Below, in pieces: positions 1 to 9,641 of a stretch of DNA of 64,000 nucleotides. The stretch is taken from positions 1 to 64,000 of the forward strand of contig NZ_OCNJ01000016.1 in assembly GCF_900230255.1 (NCBI RefSeq), in the 5' to 3' direction. The notes under the pieces were generated by a model. That model saw nothing but the letters and a program-made list of their open reading frames with translations, ran no database searches and was not told the DNA's origin. Source of the DNA: Caenispirillum bisanense (GTDB lineage: Bacteria > Pseudomonadota > Alphaproteobacteria > Rhodospirillales > Rhodospirillaceae). Numbering within the stretch: position 1 is the first letter of the stretch; each line of letters starts with the position of its first letter. A program made the position numbers and the translations under genes.

Positions 1-277
1 TCATCACGATGTCGCCATCGTAAGCCTTTGATACCGCCTCAAGAAGACGGTCCCAGACCCCGGCTTTCCGCCACCGGACAAAGCGGTTGTAGCAGGTTGT
101 AGAAGGGCCGTAGCGCTCCGGGATCTCGGCCCATGGCGAGCCCGTCCGAAACCGCCAGAGAATGCCATTCAGCACGCGGCGATCATCGACGCGGGGAACC
201 CCACGCGGCTTGTTGGGCAACAACGGCGACAGGATTTCCCATTCGCGGTCAGTGAGTTCATAGCGGCGGCGCGTCAT
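1..277 (-). mobile_element. IS5-family (IS427-type) transposase, N-terminal part, cut by window edge
   Basis: The reverse strand encodes a protein starting MTRRRYELTDREWEILSPLL and continuing for 92 residues to the window edge, with W-R-F-R-T-G-S-P-W and E-R-Y-G-P downstream. This matches the N-terminal DUF4096-type domain of IS5/IS427 transposases, which in this subgroup are usually split into two frames joined by a programmed frameshift. Only the first part is visible, so I cannot tell whether the element is intact. The start is the ATG at 277. It lies just downstream of the Nudix gene, so the element appears to have landed at that gene's 3' end. Confidence 0.85.
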
Positions 278-307
278 TCAAGGCTCCCTGGTTCGGGAAC
301 CTTGAAT
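276..307. repeat. Inverted repeat at the start of the IS transposase
   Basis: Positions 276-288 and 295-307 form 13-bp arms matching at 12 of 13 positions around a 6-bp loop. The left arm overlaps the transposase start codon. It lies inside the element and may bind transposase or limit its translation. The true terminal repeat and outer IS boundary should lie between 308 and about 350, but I cannot fix them from one end. Confidence 0.6.
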
Positions 308-350
308 CACGACGGCCGCATAACGCCAAGGAAATTTATGAGTTTACGGC

Positions 351-935
351 CTAGGCGATCCGCACCCCCGCCGGCAGGTGTCCGCGCAGGCTCAGCAGTT
401 CCAGCCGTTGCAGCGCCGCCACCGCCATGGCGTCGGTGATCTCGCCGGCGGCGACCATGCGGAAGGCCTCGCTCAGCGGCACGCGGCGTACCATCAGGTC
501 TTCCGTCTCCTCGGGCGCCGCCTCGCCTTCCGTCAGGCCCCAGCACAGGAAGATGATGGCCTGTTCGTCGGACAGGGAGTTGGAGAGGTCGAGGCGGATG
601 AGTTCCTGCCAGTGCTCGGCCGCGAGCCCGGTTTCCTCGGCCAGTTCGCGGCGTGCCTCGTCGATGGGCGGTTCGCTCTTGCGCCCGCCGCCCTCGGGGA
701 TTTCCCACGAGTAGCGGTCGAGCGGATAGCGCCACTGGCCGACCAGCCACGTATGCCCCGCGTCGTCCACCGGCACCACGCCGATGGCGAGCCCCTTGGG
801 CCGCACCACCCCGTAGATGCCGGGCGTGCCGGCGGGTGTGAGCACGGCGTCCTCGATCACGGTCATCCACGGGTTGTCGTAGACGACGCGGCCCTCGCGG
901 CGGGTCCACGGGTTGCGGTGAACAGGATCGGTCAA
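351..935 (-). CDS. Nudix hydrolase (ADP-ribose pyrophosphatase-like)
   Basis: A 194-residue protein with a complete Nudix box: G82-x5-E88-x7-R96-E97-L-A-E100-E101-T-G103-L104. This fits the GX5EX7REUXEEXGU metal-binding signature of enzymes that hydrolyse nucleoside diphosphates linked to another moiety. The length and the segment before the box (W-R-Y-P-x5-W-E-I-P) resemble ADP-ribose/ADP-sugar pyrophosphatases, but substrate is an inference. I chose the TTG at 935 because GAGGGAAG lies about 6 bases upstream. An ATG further upstream would add a basic, unconserved-looking tail. The gene is divergent from pepN. Confidence 0.85.
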   Translation of the reverse strand: MTDPVHRNPWTRREGRVVYDNPWMTVIEDAVLTPAGTPGIYGVVRPKGLAIGVVPVDDAGHTWLVGQWRYPLDRYSWEIPEGGGRKSEPPIDEARRELAEETGLAAEHWQELIRLDLSNSLSDEQAIIFLCWGLTEGEAAPEETEDLMVRRVPLSEAFRMVAAGEITDAMAVAALQRLELLSLRGHLPAGVRIA

Positions 936-983
936 CGGCTCTTCCCTCGGGGGTGACGGTCGGGGCATGCTCCACTGCCGCTT

Positions 984-1011
984 GCAACGGCACAAGGGTT
1001 TTTGCCGTTGC
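984..1011. promoter_or_regulatory. Perfect stem-loop between divergent Nudix gene and pepN
   Basis: GCAACGGCA (984-992) and TGCCGTTGC (1003-1011) are perfect 9-bp complements around a 10-base loop that includes a run of Ts. It lies in the 146-bp divergent intergenic region, about 70 bp upstream of the pepN start. It could be an operator or a 5'-UTR hairpin; nothing visible decides this. Confidence 0.45.
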
Positions 1012-1081
1012 GCCCTTTCCGCCGGGTGCCGCCCATCCCCACATGGGTGGAACGCCAGGACAGCCAGAACCGGAGGATTCC

Positions 1082-3712
1082 GTGAAGACCGAAGAGCGCC
1101 GCGTCATTCGCCTCAGCGAGTATGCCCCCTACCCGTTCCGCGTCGACTCGCTGGCGCTCGCCTTCGACCTGGACCCGGCCAAGACCCGCGTACAGGCGAC
1201 GCTACGCCTCACCCGCACCGGCACGGCCGCCGACCTGGAGTTGGACGGCGAGGACATGACGCTGGTCTCGGTGGCGCTCGACGGCGAGACGCTGCCGGCC
1301 GACCGCTACACCGCCGGCGACGGCAAGCTGGTGGTACGCGGCGTGCCCGACGCCTTCACGCTGGATGTGGTGACCGAGTTCGCCCCGGCCGAGAACACCA
1401 AGCTCGAAGGCCTCTACGTCTCCGACGGCATGTTCTGCACCCAGTGCGAGGCGCAAGGCTTCCGCCGCATCACCTACTTCCCCGACCGGCCGGACGTGAT
1501 GACGCGCTACACCGTCACCCTGCGCGCCGACAAGGCGGCCTATCCGGTGCTGCTGTCCAACGGCAACCGCATCGAGCAGGGCGACCTGGACGGCGGCCGG
1601 CACTTCGCCGTGTGGGAAGACCCGTTCAACAAGCCGTCGTACCTGTTCGCCCTGGTGGCCGGCGACCTGGAGCGCGTGCAGGACGGCTTCCGCACCCGCT
1701 CCGGCCGCGACATCGAGCTGAACATCTGGGTCGAGCACGGCAACGGCCCGCGCTGCACCTTCGCCATGGAGAGCCTGAAGAAGGCCATGAAATGGGACGA
1801 AGACGTCTACGGGCTGGAATACGACCTCGACCTGTTCAACGTGGTCGCCGTCTCCGCCTTCAACATGGGCGCGATGGAGAACAAGAGCCTCAACATCTTC
1901 AACGCCAAGGCCATCCTCGCCGACCCCGACACGGCGACCGATGCGGAATACGAATACGTAGAATCGGTGGTCGCCCACGAGTATTTCCACAACTGGACCG
2001 GCAACCGCATCACCTGCCGCGACTGGTTCCAGCTGTCGCTGAAGGAGGGCCTGACCGTCTTCCGCGACCAGCAGTTCTCGGCGGACATGCGCTCGGCGCC
2101 GGTCGAGCGCATCAACCAGGTGCGATCCCTGCGCGGCCGCCAGTTCCCCGAGGACGGCGGGCCGCTCGCCCACCCGGTGCGCCCCGACAGCTACATCGAG
2201 ATCAACAACTTCTACACCGCCACCGTCTACGACAAGGGCGCCGAGGTCATCCGCATGATGCACCGGCTGCTCGGGGCGGAGGCCTACCGCAAGGGCATCG
2301 ACCTCTACGTCGAGCGCCACGACGGCACCGCCGCCACCTGCGACGACTTCGCCGCCGCCATGGCCGATGCGGGCGGGCGTGATCTGAGCCAGTTCAAACT
2401 GTGGTATTCCCAGGCCGGCACCCCGCAGCTGCGGGTGACGGAAACCTATGAGGACGGCGTCTACGCCCTCACCATCCGCCAGCACACCGACCCGACGCCC
2501 GGGCAGCCGGACAAGCGGCCGCTGCACATCCCGCTGGAGGTCGGCTTCCTCGACCGCACCGGCCAGCCCCTGCCCGTCCGCCTGGAGGGCGAGGACACGG
2601 CCGCCGACAGCCGCGTGCTCGAACTGCGCGAGGCGGAGCAGACCTTCCGCTTCACCGGCCTCGCCGAGAAGCCCGTGCCGTCGCTCAACCGCGGCTTCAC
2701 CGCCCCGGTGCGCCTGGTGGAAACGCCGCACACCGATGCCGACCGCGCGCTCCTGATGGCGCACGATCCCGACACCTTCGCGCGCTGGGAAGCCGGCCAG
2801 CAATACGCCGTCGACCTGCTGCTGAAGATGGTCGCCGCCCGCGCCGCCGGCAGCAACGAGGGGCCGGACACCGCCGCCTTCGTGGAAGCCCTCGGCAGCA
2901 GCGCCGCCGACGAGAGCCTCGACGCCGCCTTCCGCGCCCAGGTGCTGACCCTGCCGAGCGATGACTTCCTGGCCGAGCAGATGGCGGTCATCGACATCGA
3001 CGGCATCCACGCCGCCCGGGAGGCCCTGCGGCGCGACATCGCCCGCGCCCACGGCGCCCTGTTCCGCCGCCTGCGCGACACCCACCGCGCCGCCGCCGGC
3101 CCCTTCGCCCCGACGGCCGAGGGCGCCGGCCACCGGGCGCTCGCCAATGCCGCCCTGTCCTACCTCGGGCTGGATGCGGCCAACGCCAAGCTGGCGCTGG
3201 AGCAGTACCGCGCCGCCGACAACATGACCGACGCCATGGCCGCCCTGCGGGTGCTCAACGACCTCGACGTGCCGGAACGGGCGGAGGCGCTGGACCACTT
3301 CCACGACCGCTTCAAGGGCGACCCGCTGGTGCTCGACAAGTGGTTCTCGCTGCAGGCCATGTCGCAGCGCCCCGACACCCTGGCGCGCCTGAAGGACCTC
3401 ATGGGCCACCCTGCCTTTTCCATGCGCAATCCCAACCGGGTGCGGGCGCTCATCGGTGTGTTCGCCAACGCCAACCCGGTGCGCTTCCATGCCGAGGACG
3501 GCGCCGGCTACGCCTTCCTGGTCGACCGGGTGCTGGAGCTGAACAGCCTCAACCCGCAGATCGGCGCCCGCCTGCTGCAACCCATGGGCCGCTGGCGGCG
3601 CATGGAGGCGGCCCGCAAGGCGCTGATGACGCGCGAGTTGGACCGCGTGCTGGCGACGCCGGACCTCGCGCCCGACGTCTACGAGATCGCCAGCAAAGCG
3701 CGGGCGGAGTAA
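1082..3712 (+). CDS. pepN: Aminopeptidase N (M1 family)
   Basis: An 876-residue zinc aminopeptidase, close to the E. coli PepN length of 870. The substrate-binding motif G-A-M-E-N is present. The zinc site is H299-E-Y-F-H303 with the third ligand E322, the HEXXH-x18-E pattern of M1 enzymes. It trims N-terminal residues from peptides in the cytoplasm. I chose the GTG at 1082 because GGAGG lies 6 bases upstream and the protein then begins directly with the conserved N-terminal beta domain. The ABC exporter gene follows 7 bp downstream and may be co-transcribed. Confidence 0.95.
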   Translation: MKTEERRVIRLSEYAPYPFRVDSLALAFDLDPAKTRVQATLRLTRTGTAADLELDGEDMTLVSVALDGETLPADRYTAGDGKLVVRGVPDAFTLDVVTEFAPAENTKLEGLYVSDGMFCTQCEAQGFRRITYFPDRPDVMTRYTVTLRADKAAYPVLLSNGNRIEQGDLDGGRHFAVWEDPFNKPSYLFALVAGDLERVQDGFRTRSGRDIELNIWVEHGNGPRCTFAMESLKKAMKWDEDVYGLEYDLDLFNVVAVSAFNMGAMENKSLNIFNAKAILADPDTATDAEYEYVESVVAHEYFHNWTGNRITCRDWFQLSLKEGLTVFRDQQFSADMRSAPVERINQVRSLRGRQFPEDGGPLAHPVRPDSYIEINNFYTATVYDKGAEVIRMMHRLLGAEAYRKGIDLYVERHDGTAATCDDFAAAMADAGGRDLSQFKLWYSQAGTPQLRVTETYEDGVYALTIRQHTDPTPGQPDKRPLHIPLEVGFLDRTGQPLPVRLEGEDTAADSRVLELREAEQTFRFTGLAEKPVPSLNRGFTAPVRLVETPHTDADRALLMAHDPDTFARWEAGQQYAVDLLLKMVAARAAGSNEGPDTAAFVEALGSSAADESLDAAFRAQVLTLPSDDFLAEQMAVIDIDGIHAAREALRRDIARAHGALFRRLRDTHRAAAGPFAPTAEGAGHRALANAALSYLGLDAANAKLALEQYRAADNMTDAMAALRVLNDLDVPERAEALDHFHDRFKGDPLVLDKWFSLQAMSQRPDTLARLKDLMGHPAFSMRNPNRVRALIGVFANANPVRFHAEDGAGYAFLVDRVLELNSLNPQIGARLLQPMGRWRRMEAARKALMTRELDRVLATPDLAPDVYEIASKARAE

Positions 3713-3719
3713 CGACCCC

Positions 3720-5497
<1,778 letters not shown>

Positions 5498-5516
<19 letters not shown>

Positions 5517-5857
5517 CGCACCGCCGCCTGCTGCTCGGCCTTGAAGCCGACCACCACCGTCTGCCCCAGATCGAACACCGGGCGCTTCAGCAGCGCCGGT
5601 TGGCCGAGTGCCAGCGTCACCGCCCGCTCCGCCGTCAGATCCGCCGCCTGCTCCTCAGGCGGCAGGCCGCGCCAGGTGGTGCCGCGGCGGTTGACCAGGA
5701 CATCGGGGCCGGTGGCGGTCATCCAGCGGCGCAGGTCGGCCTCCGGCAGGCCGTCGGCGCGCAGGTCGTGGAAGCGGTGGGCGATGCCCTGCTCCATGAG
5801 CCACTTCAGCGCCTTGCGGCAGGTGTCGCAGGTCTTCAGGCCGTAGACGACGATCAC
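5498..5857 (-). CDS. ArsC/Spx-like thioredoxin-fold protein
   Basis: A 119-residue ArsC-related protein beginning with I-V-V-Y-G-L-K and an active-site-like C-D-T-C near residue 10, followed by R-K-A. True plasmid arsenate reductases use C-x-x-S-R; the C-x-x-C here resembles Spx and YffB-type members, suggesting a thiol-redox or glutathione-dependent reductase. Function is inferred from the fold only. The GTG at 5857 was chosen because GGAGGAGG precedes it. The 3' end overlaps the convergent ABC exporter gene. Confidence 0.75.
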
Positions 5858-5908
5858 GGGCGGTCCTCCTCCCTGGTGGTTTGTGTTTGGTGAGTGCGCA
5901 GACACGAC

Positions 5909-5939
5909 AAGGCCGGGTCCGCCAAAGGGAACCCGGCCT
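5909..5939 (-). terminator. Hairpin downstream of the Ala/Gln-rich small gene
   Basis: AAGGCCGGGTCC pairs with GGAACCCGGCCT across a short loop, with one mismatch. On the minus strand it ends about 30 bases after the stop of the gene at 5971-6252. The following T-run is weak, so a rho-independent role is likely but not certain. Confidence 0.5.
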
Positions 5940-5970
5940 CTGGGTCTGCGGTGGGTGCAGGGTCTACGGC

Positions 5971-6252
5971 TCAGCCGACCGTGTCAACCATGCGGCCGCG
6001 ATCGGGATCGGGCGTCACCGGCACCATGCGGCGGGCCTGCTCGGCCTCGGCGGTGGCGGCGGCCTGCTGGGCACCGGCGGCGACCTGCCGGGCGGCGTCG
6101 GCGATGGGGCTCATGCCCTTGTCTTCCTGCGCCTGCTGCGGCGACAGGGCCTGCTGCGCCTGCTGGGCGGGCGTCATGGCGGCGGCGGCGGCGGTTGCGG
6201 CCGCAGCGGCGACGGCATCCTGGCTCGGGTAGGGATTGGGTGCGACGTACAT
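5971..6252 (-). CDS. Small Ala/Gln-rich hypothetical protein
   Basis: A 93-residue protein, not recognised. It starts MYVAPNPYP, then has alanine-only stretches, a glutamine-rich part with repeated Q-Q-A, and a charged C-terminus. There is no membrane segment or signal peptide. GGAGG lies 6 bases before the ATG and a terminator-like hairpin follows the stop, both of which support a real gene. The composition suggests a disordered or helical protein. Confidence 0.6.
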   Translation of the reverse strand: MYVAPNPYPSQDAVAAAAATAAAAAMTPAQQAQQALSPQQAQEDKGMSPIADAARQVAAGAQQAAATAEAEQARRMVPVTPDPDRGRMVDTVG

Positions 6253-6334
6253 GGTTCCCTCCAGCGGCGGGCGCGACTCTGCGTGCGATCAGTCTACCAC
6301 TCTAGTTCGGTGCGCACCACCCGGCTTCAAGGGG

Positions 6335-6973
6335 CTATATGCGGCGCACCGCCGCCAGCAGGGCGCCGGCGCCGATCAGCATGCCGCCCGACAGGCGGTT
6401 GACCAGCCGGCCGAAGCCCGCCCGCTTGAGGATCGGCACCAGGCGGCCGCCGCCGGTGGCATAGGCCATGATCCACAGGAACTCGCAGATCCCGAAGGTG
6501 ACGGCCAGGATGGTCACCTGCGGCACCAGCGGCTGCGTGGTGTCGATGAACTGCGGGAACAGGGCGACCAGGAACACGATGGCCTTGGGGTTGGAGACGC
6601 ACACCAGGAAGGCCTGAGTGCCGAGCTTCCACGCCGAGGCCGGGCGCGCGTCCAGCCCGGCCGCTTCCGCCTGCGAAACGTCGACGTGCGGCTCCGCCCG
6701 CCACGTCTTCACGCCGATGAACAGCAGGTAGGCGACACCGCACCACTTGACCACCAGGAAGGCCGTTTCCGACGCCGCCAGCAGGGCGCCGAGGCCGGTG
6801 ACCGAGACGATCTGCAACAGCGTCAGCGCCAGCACCGCGCCGATGCCCGTCGCCACCGCCCGGCGGGCGCCGTAGCGGATGCCGTGGCTGAGCGCCAGCA
6901 GCATGTTCGGGCCGGGGGTGCCGGACAGGAAGAAGACGGTGGTGACGAACAGAAGCCATGTCTGCCACGCCAT
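6335..6973 (-). CDS. LysE/RhtB-family amino-acid exporter
   Basis: A 212-residue inner-membrane protein with six hydrophobic segments. The family motif G-P-N-M-L-L-A-L sits near residue 22 after S-G-T-P, and N-P-K-A lies in the middle, both typical of LysE/RhtB exporters. These export amino acids such as lysine, threonine or homoserine lactone. The exact substrate is unknown. It begins at the ATG at 6973 with a following 250-bp intergenic region that carries an inverted repeat. Confidence 0.85.
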   Translation of the reverse strand: MAWQTWLLFVTTVFFLSGTPGPNMLLALSHGIRYGARRAVATGIGAVLALTLLQIVSVTGLGALLAASETAFLVVKWCGVAYLLFIGVKTWRAEPHVDVSQAEAAGLDARPASAWKLGTQAFLVCVSNPKAIVFLVALFPQFIDTTQPLVPQVTILAVTFGICEFLWIMAYATGGGRLVPILKRAGFGRLVNRLSGGMLIGAGALLAAVRRI

Positions 6974-7054
6974 GAGGGTCGCCTCCGATGCAGGGAGATC
7001 GCACCATAGTCTGACGGCCGATGCCGCGGAAGAGCCATTTCCCGGGCTCTTCGA

Positions 7055-7131
7055 ACCACCAAGACACCAAGGGGGCCGGGCTCGGTGGCTCCGTCAGCGC
7101 CGGCCTCTTTGTGTCTTTGTGTCTTGGTGGT
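7055..7131. repeat. Intergenic inverted repeat (ACCACCAAGACAC type)
   Basis: ACCACCAAGACAC (7055-7067) is repeated inverted at 7119-7131, and the arms extend to 17 bases with one mismatch. The right arm also contains GTGTCTTT twice. It sits in the 250-bp gap between divergent genes. Similar dispersed repeats are common between genes in many bacteria; it looks like an extragenic palindromic element rather than a promoter. Confidence 0.6.
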
Positions 7132-7223
7132 CTTCCTGCCCCCCGCCCTACCCTCTCGACAGGGCGGGCCGCCGGTGGCAAGGTGCCGGCCCAATCCCGT
7201 AAAGATCCTGGAGACCCGCCGCC

Positions 7224-8390
7224 ATGACGGCCGATGCGTCCTTCTTCGGCGTGATGCCCGTATCGCGCTTCCTCGCCGAATACTGGCAGAAGAAGCCGCT
7301 GTTCATCAAAGGCGCCTTCAAGGATTTCGTCAGCCCCATCGAGCCCGACGAGCTGGCCGGCCTCGCGCTGGAGGAAGACGTCGAAAGCCGCATCGTCGTC
7401 GAGAACGGCAAGACGCCGTGGGAATTGCGCCACGGCCCCTTCACCGAAAAGACCTTCAAGGGCCTGCCCAAGGACAAGTGGACCCTGCTGGTGCAGGGCG
7501 TCGACCTGTGGGTGCCCGAGGTTTCGGCGCTGGTGGACGACTTCCGCTTCGTGCCCAACTGGCGCATCGACGACATCATGATTTCCTACGCCGCCGACGG
7601 CGGCGGGGTCGGGCCGCACTACGACACCTACGACGTCTTCCTGCTGCAGGCCCACGGCCGCCGGCGCTGGGAGATCGGGCAGATGTGCGAGGCCGCCACG
7701 CCCATCCTCGACCACCCGTCCTTGCGCATCCTGACCGAGTTCCACACCACCGACGGCTGGGACTGCGAGCCGGGCGACCTGCTCTACCTGCCGCCGCGCC
7801 TCGCCCACCTGGGGGTCGCGCAGGGCGACGACTGCATGACCATCTCGGTCGGCTTCCGTGCCCCCGGCGTCGGCGGCATGATCCGCGAGTTCGCCGACAC
7901 CATCGCCGAGCGGGTGCCCGAGGAAGAGCGCTACGAGGACCCCGACCTGGTGGTGCAGGACAATCCCGGCGAGATCACCCCGGCGGCGGTGGAGCGCATC
8001 CGCGCCCTCATCATGAAGCGCCTGGACGACCCCGACAGCCTCGCGGCGTGGTTCGGCAAGCACGTCACCGAGCCCAAGTACGAATACTTCCCCATCCCCG
8101 CCGAGACGCCGCTCGGGCCGGAGGGTGTGCGCCGGGCCTTGGCTGACGGCGCCGATCTGCGGCGCAACGAGGGCAGCCGCTTCGCCTTCCAGGAGCGCAC
8201 CGGCGGCGGCATCCGCCTGTTCGTCGACGGCGAGGGCTTCCTCTGCGCCGGCGCCGCCGCCGACCTCGGCCGCCTGCTGTGCGCTGAAACGTTCATCGAG
8301 GGCGACCGCCTGCGCGAGGCCGTGCGCGACGCCCATGCCCTCGGCCTGCTCGCCGAACTGCACGACCGGGGCTCGCTGCACCTTGATTGA
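7224..8390 (+). CDS. Cupin/JmjC oxygenase, ribosomal protein L16 arginine hydroxylase-like
   Basis: A 388-residue Fe(II)/2-oxoglutarate oxygenase of the YcfD/RoxA type. The facial triad is visible as H132-x-D134 (in G-P-H-Y-D-T-Y-D) and H195. The start SRFLAEYWQKKPLFI resembles the N-terminus of YcfD, which hydroxylates Arg81 of ribosomal protein L16 in E. coli. A winged-helix-like C-terminal part follows residue 240. The next gene, an RlmM-like rRNA methyltransferase, starts inside this gene's last codons, so the two are probably translated together. The L16 target is inferred by homology. Confidence 0.85.
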   Translation: MTADASFFGVMPVSRFLAEYWQKKPLFIKGAFKDFVSPIEPDELAGLALEEDVESRIVVENGKTPWELRHGPFTEKTFKGLPKDKWTLLVQGVDLWVPEVSALVDDFRFVPNWRIDDIMISYAADGGGVGPHYDTYDVFLLQAHGRRRWEIGQMCEAATPILDHPSLRILTEFHTTDGWDCEPGDLLYLPPRLAHLGVAQGDDCMTISVGFRAPGVGGMIREFADTIAERVPEEERYEDPDLVVQDNPGEITPAAVERIRALIMKRLDDPDSLAAWFGKHVTEPKYEYFPIPAETPLGPEGVRRALADGADLRRNEGSRFAFQERTGGGIRLFVDGEGFLCAGAAADLGRLLCAETFIEGDRLREAVRDAHALGLLAELHDRGSLHLD

Positions 8391-9306
8391 GATCGAGGAC
8401 TATCCCTTCACCGGCTACCTCGCCGCCGACGGTTTCCTCGACCCGCTGCTGGAGGAACTGGGCGATGCGGTCAGCCACGTGCACGGCCGGCTGGTCTTCG
8501 CCCCCGGCCCGCCGCGCCCCGCCGCGTGGTCGCAGAACACCTGGCTGGCGCCCCGCCTCGTGCGCTTCGAAAGCAACGGGGATGCGGCGCGGGCGCTGAA
8601 GGACATGCAGCGCAACTGGGCGTTCTACGGCGTCGAGCACCACCGTCGCGCCGCCCTGATCCAGGAGAAGCTGCCGCACGTCTCGGCCAAGCCGCTGGTC
8701 TTCCCGCAGGCCGCACCGACGGCGCCGCTGGGCTCGTGGACGCTGCTCGACCGCACCACCATGATCGCCTCGGCCGCGTGCTCCAGCCCCTTCCCCAACG
8801 GCGAGGTCGCCTTCGTGGAGGATCGCGAGGGGCCGCCGAGCCGCGCCTACCTGAAACTGTGGGAAGCCTTCACCCTCGCCGGCCGCATGCCGGGTCCGGG
8901 CGACCGGGTGATCGACCTCGGCTCCTGCCCCGGCGGCTGGACCTGGGTGCTGCAGCGGCTCGGCGCCCATGTGGTGAGCGTCGACAAGGCGCCGCTCGAC
9001 CCGCGCGTCGCCCGCCTGCCCAACGTGGAGTTCCGCCAGGAAAGCGCCTTCGGCCTGAAGCCGGCCGACGTGGGCGCGGTGGACTGGCTGCTGTCGGACG
9101 TCATCTGCTACCCGCAGCGCCTGCTTCGCCTGGCGCAGGAGTGGATCGACAGCGGGCTCGCCCACAACTTCCTGTGCACCATCAAGTTCCAGGGCGAGAC
9201 CGACCACGCAACCGCCCGCGCCTTCGCCGAGATCCCCGGATCCCGGGTCCTGCACCTGTCCGCCAACAAGCACGAGTTGACGTGGATCCGCCAGTCTGAC
9301 GGCTGA
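8383..9306 (+). CDS. RlmM-like 23S rRNA 2'-O-methyltransferase
   Basis: A 307-residue SAM-dependent methyltransferase of the FtsJ/RlmM group. Motif I is G-S-C-P-G-G-W (180-186). A K-D-K-E tetrad can be assigned as K158 (R-A-Y-L-K), D239 (L-S-D-V), K268 (T-I-K-F) and E298 (K-H-E-L-T-W), the arrangement of 2'-O-ribose methyltransferases. E. coli RlmM methylates C2498 of 23S rRNA. The N-terminal 110 residues are shorter than the E. coli THUMP region. The start is a TTG at 8383 that overlaps the oxygenase gene by 8 bp; there is no strong ribosome-binding site, so coupling is likely. Confidence 0.75.
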   Translation: MIEIEDYPFTGYLAADGFLDPLLEELGDAVSHVHGRLVFAPGPPRPAAWSQNTWLAPRLVRFESNGDAARALKDMQRNWAFYGVEHHRRAALIQEKLPHVSAKPLVFPQAAPTAPLGSWTLLDRTTMIASAACSSPFPNGEVAFVEDREGPPSRAYLKLWEAFTLAGRMPGPGDRVIDLGSCPGGWTWVLQRLGAHVVSVDKAPLDPRVARLPNVEFRQESAFGLKPADVGAVDWLLSDVICYPQRLLRLAQEWIDSGLAHNFLCTIKFQGETDHATARAFAEIPGSRVLHLSANKHELTWIRQSDG

Positions 9307-9350
9307 GGCGTGGAAAATAGCTGCCATACCATACTCATACCGGAAGACAG

Positions 9351-9378
9351 TTGCCTTCCCTGCACGCAACTATAAGAT
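9351..9378 (+). promoter_or_regulatory. Possible promoter of the 64-residue gene
   Basis: TTGCCT (9351-9356) is followed after 16 bp by TAAGAT (9373-9378) in an otherwise AT-richer stretch. GTTGC and GCAAC (9350-9370) also form an inverted repeat over the same spot. The match to consensus is moderate. Confidence 0.35.
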
Positions 9379-9412
9379 AGATGCGGGTATTGGGTAGGGG
9401 ACACCATCGACC

Positions 9413-9607
9413 ATGGACCGGGAAGACAGGGGCGGCGCCGCCGCCTTCGATGCCCGCATGCGTGACCGCGAGACGCGGGCGCTGCAGTTGTGCATCCGCC
9501 ACCTCATGCAGGACGCCGAGGCACTGGGCCTCGACGCCGTGTGCGTCGCGCTCGAAGCCGCCGCCGCGGCGGTGGAAGAGGCCATGACGGCGAACGGCGG
9601 CGCCTGA
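9413..9607 (+). CDS. Small hypothetical protein, helical
   Basis: A 64-residue protein starting MDREDRGGAAAFDARMRD, not recognised. It is rich in alanine and charged residues and should be mostly alpha-helical, with two cysteines. A promoter-like sequence lies upstream. The stop codon lies in the loop of a strong terminator hairpin, which argues that this is a real, independently transcribed gene. Confidence 0.6.
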   Translation: MDREDRGGAAAFDARMRDRETRALQLCIRHLMQDAEALGLDAVCVALEAAAAAVEEAMTANGGA

Positions 9608-9629
9608 TCGGGCGCCGCCGTCTTCTTCC
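9595..9629 (+). terminator. Strong terminator containing the stop codon in its loop
   Basis: CGGCGGCGCC (9595-9604) and GGCGCCGCCG (9611-9620) form a perfect 10-bp stem with a 6-base loop that holds the TGA of the small gene. TCTTCTTCC follows. The stem also faces the end of the PHB depolymerase pseudogene on the other strand. Confidence 0.75.
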
Positions 9630-9641
9630 GGTCCGGCCGCC

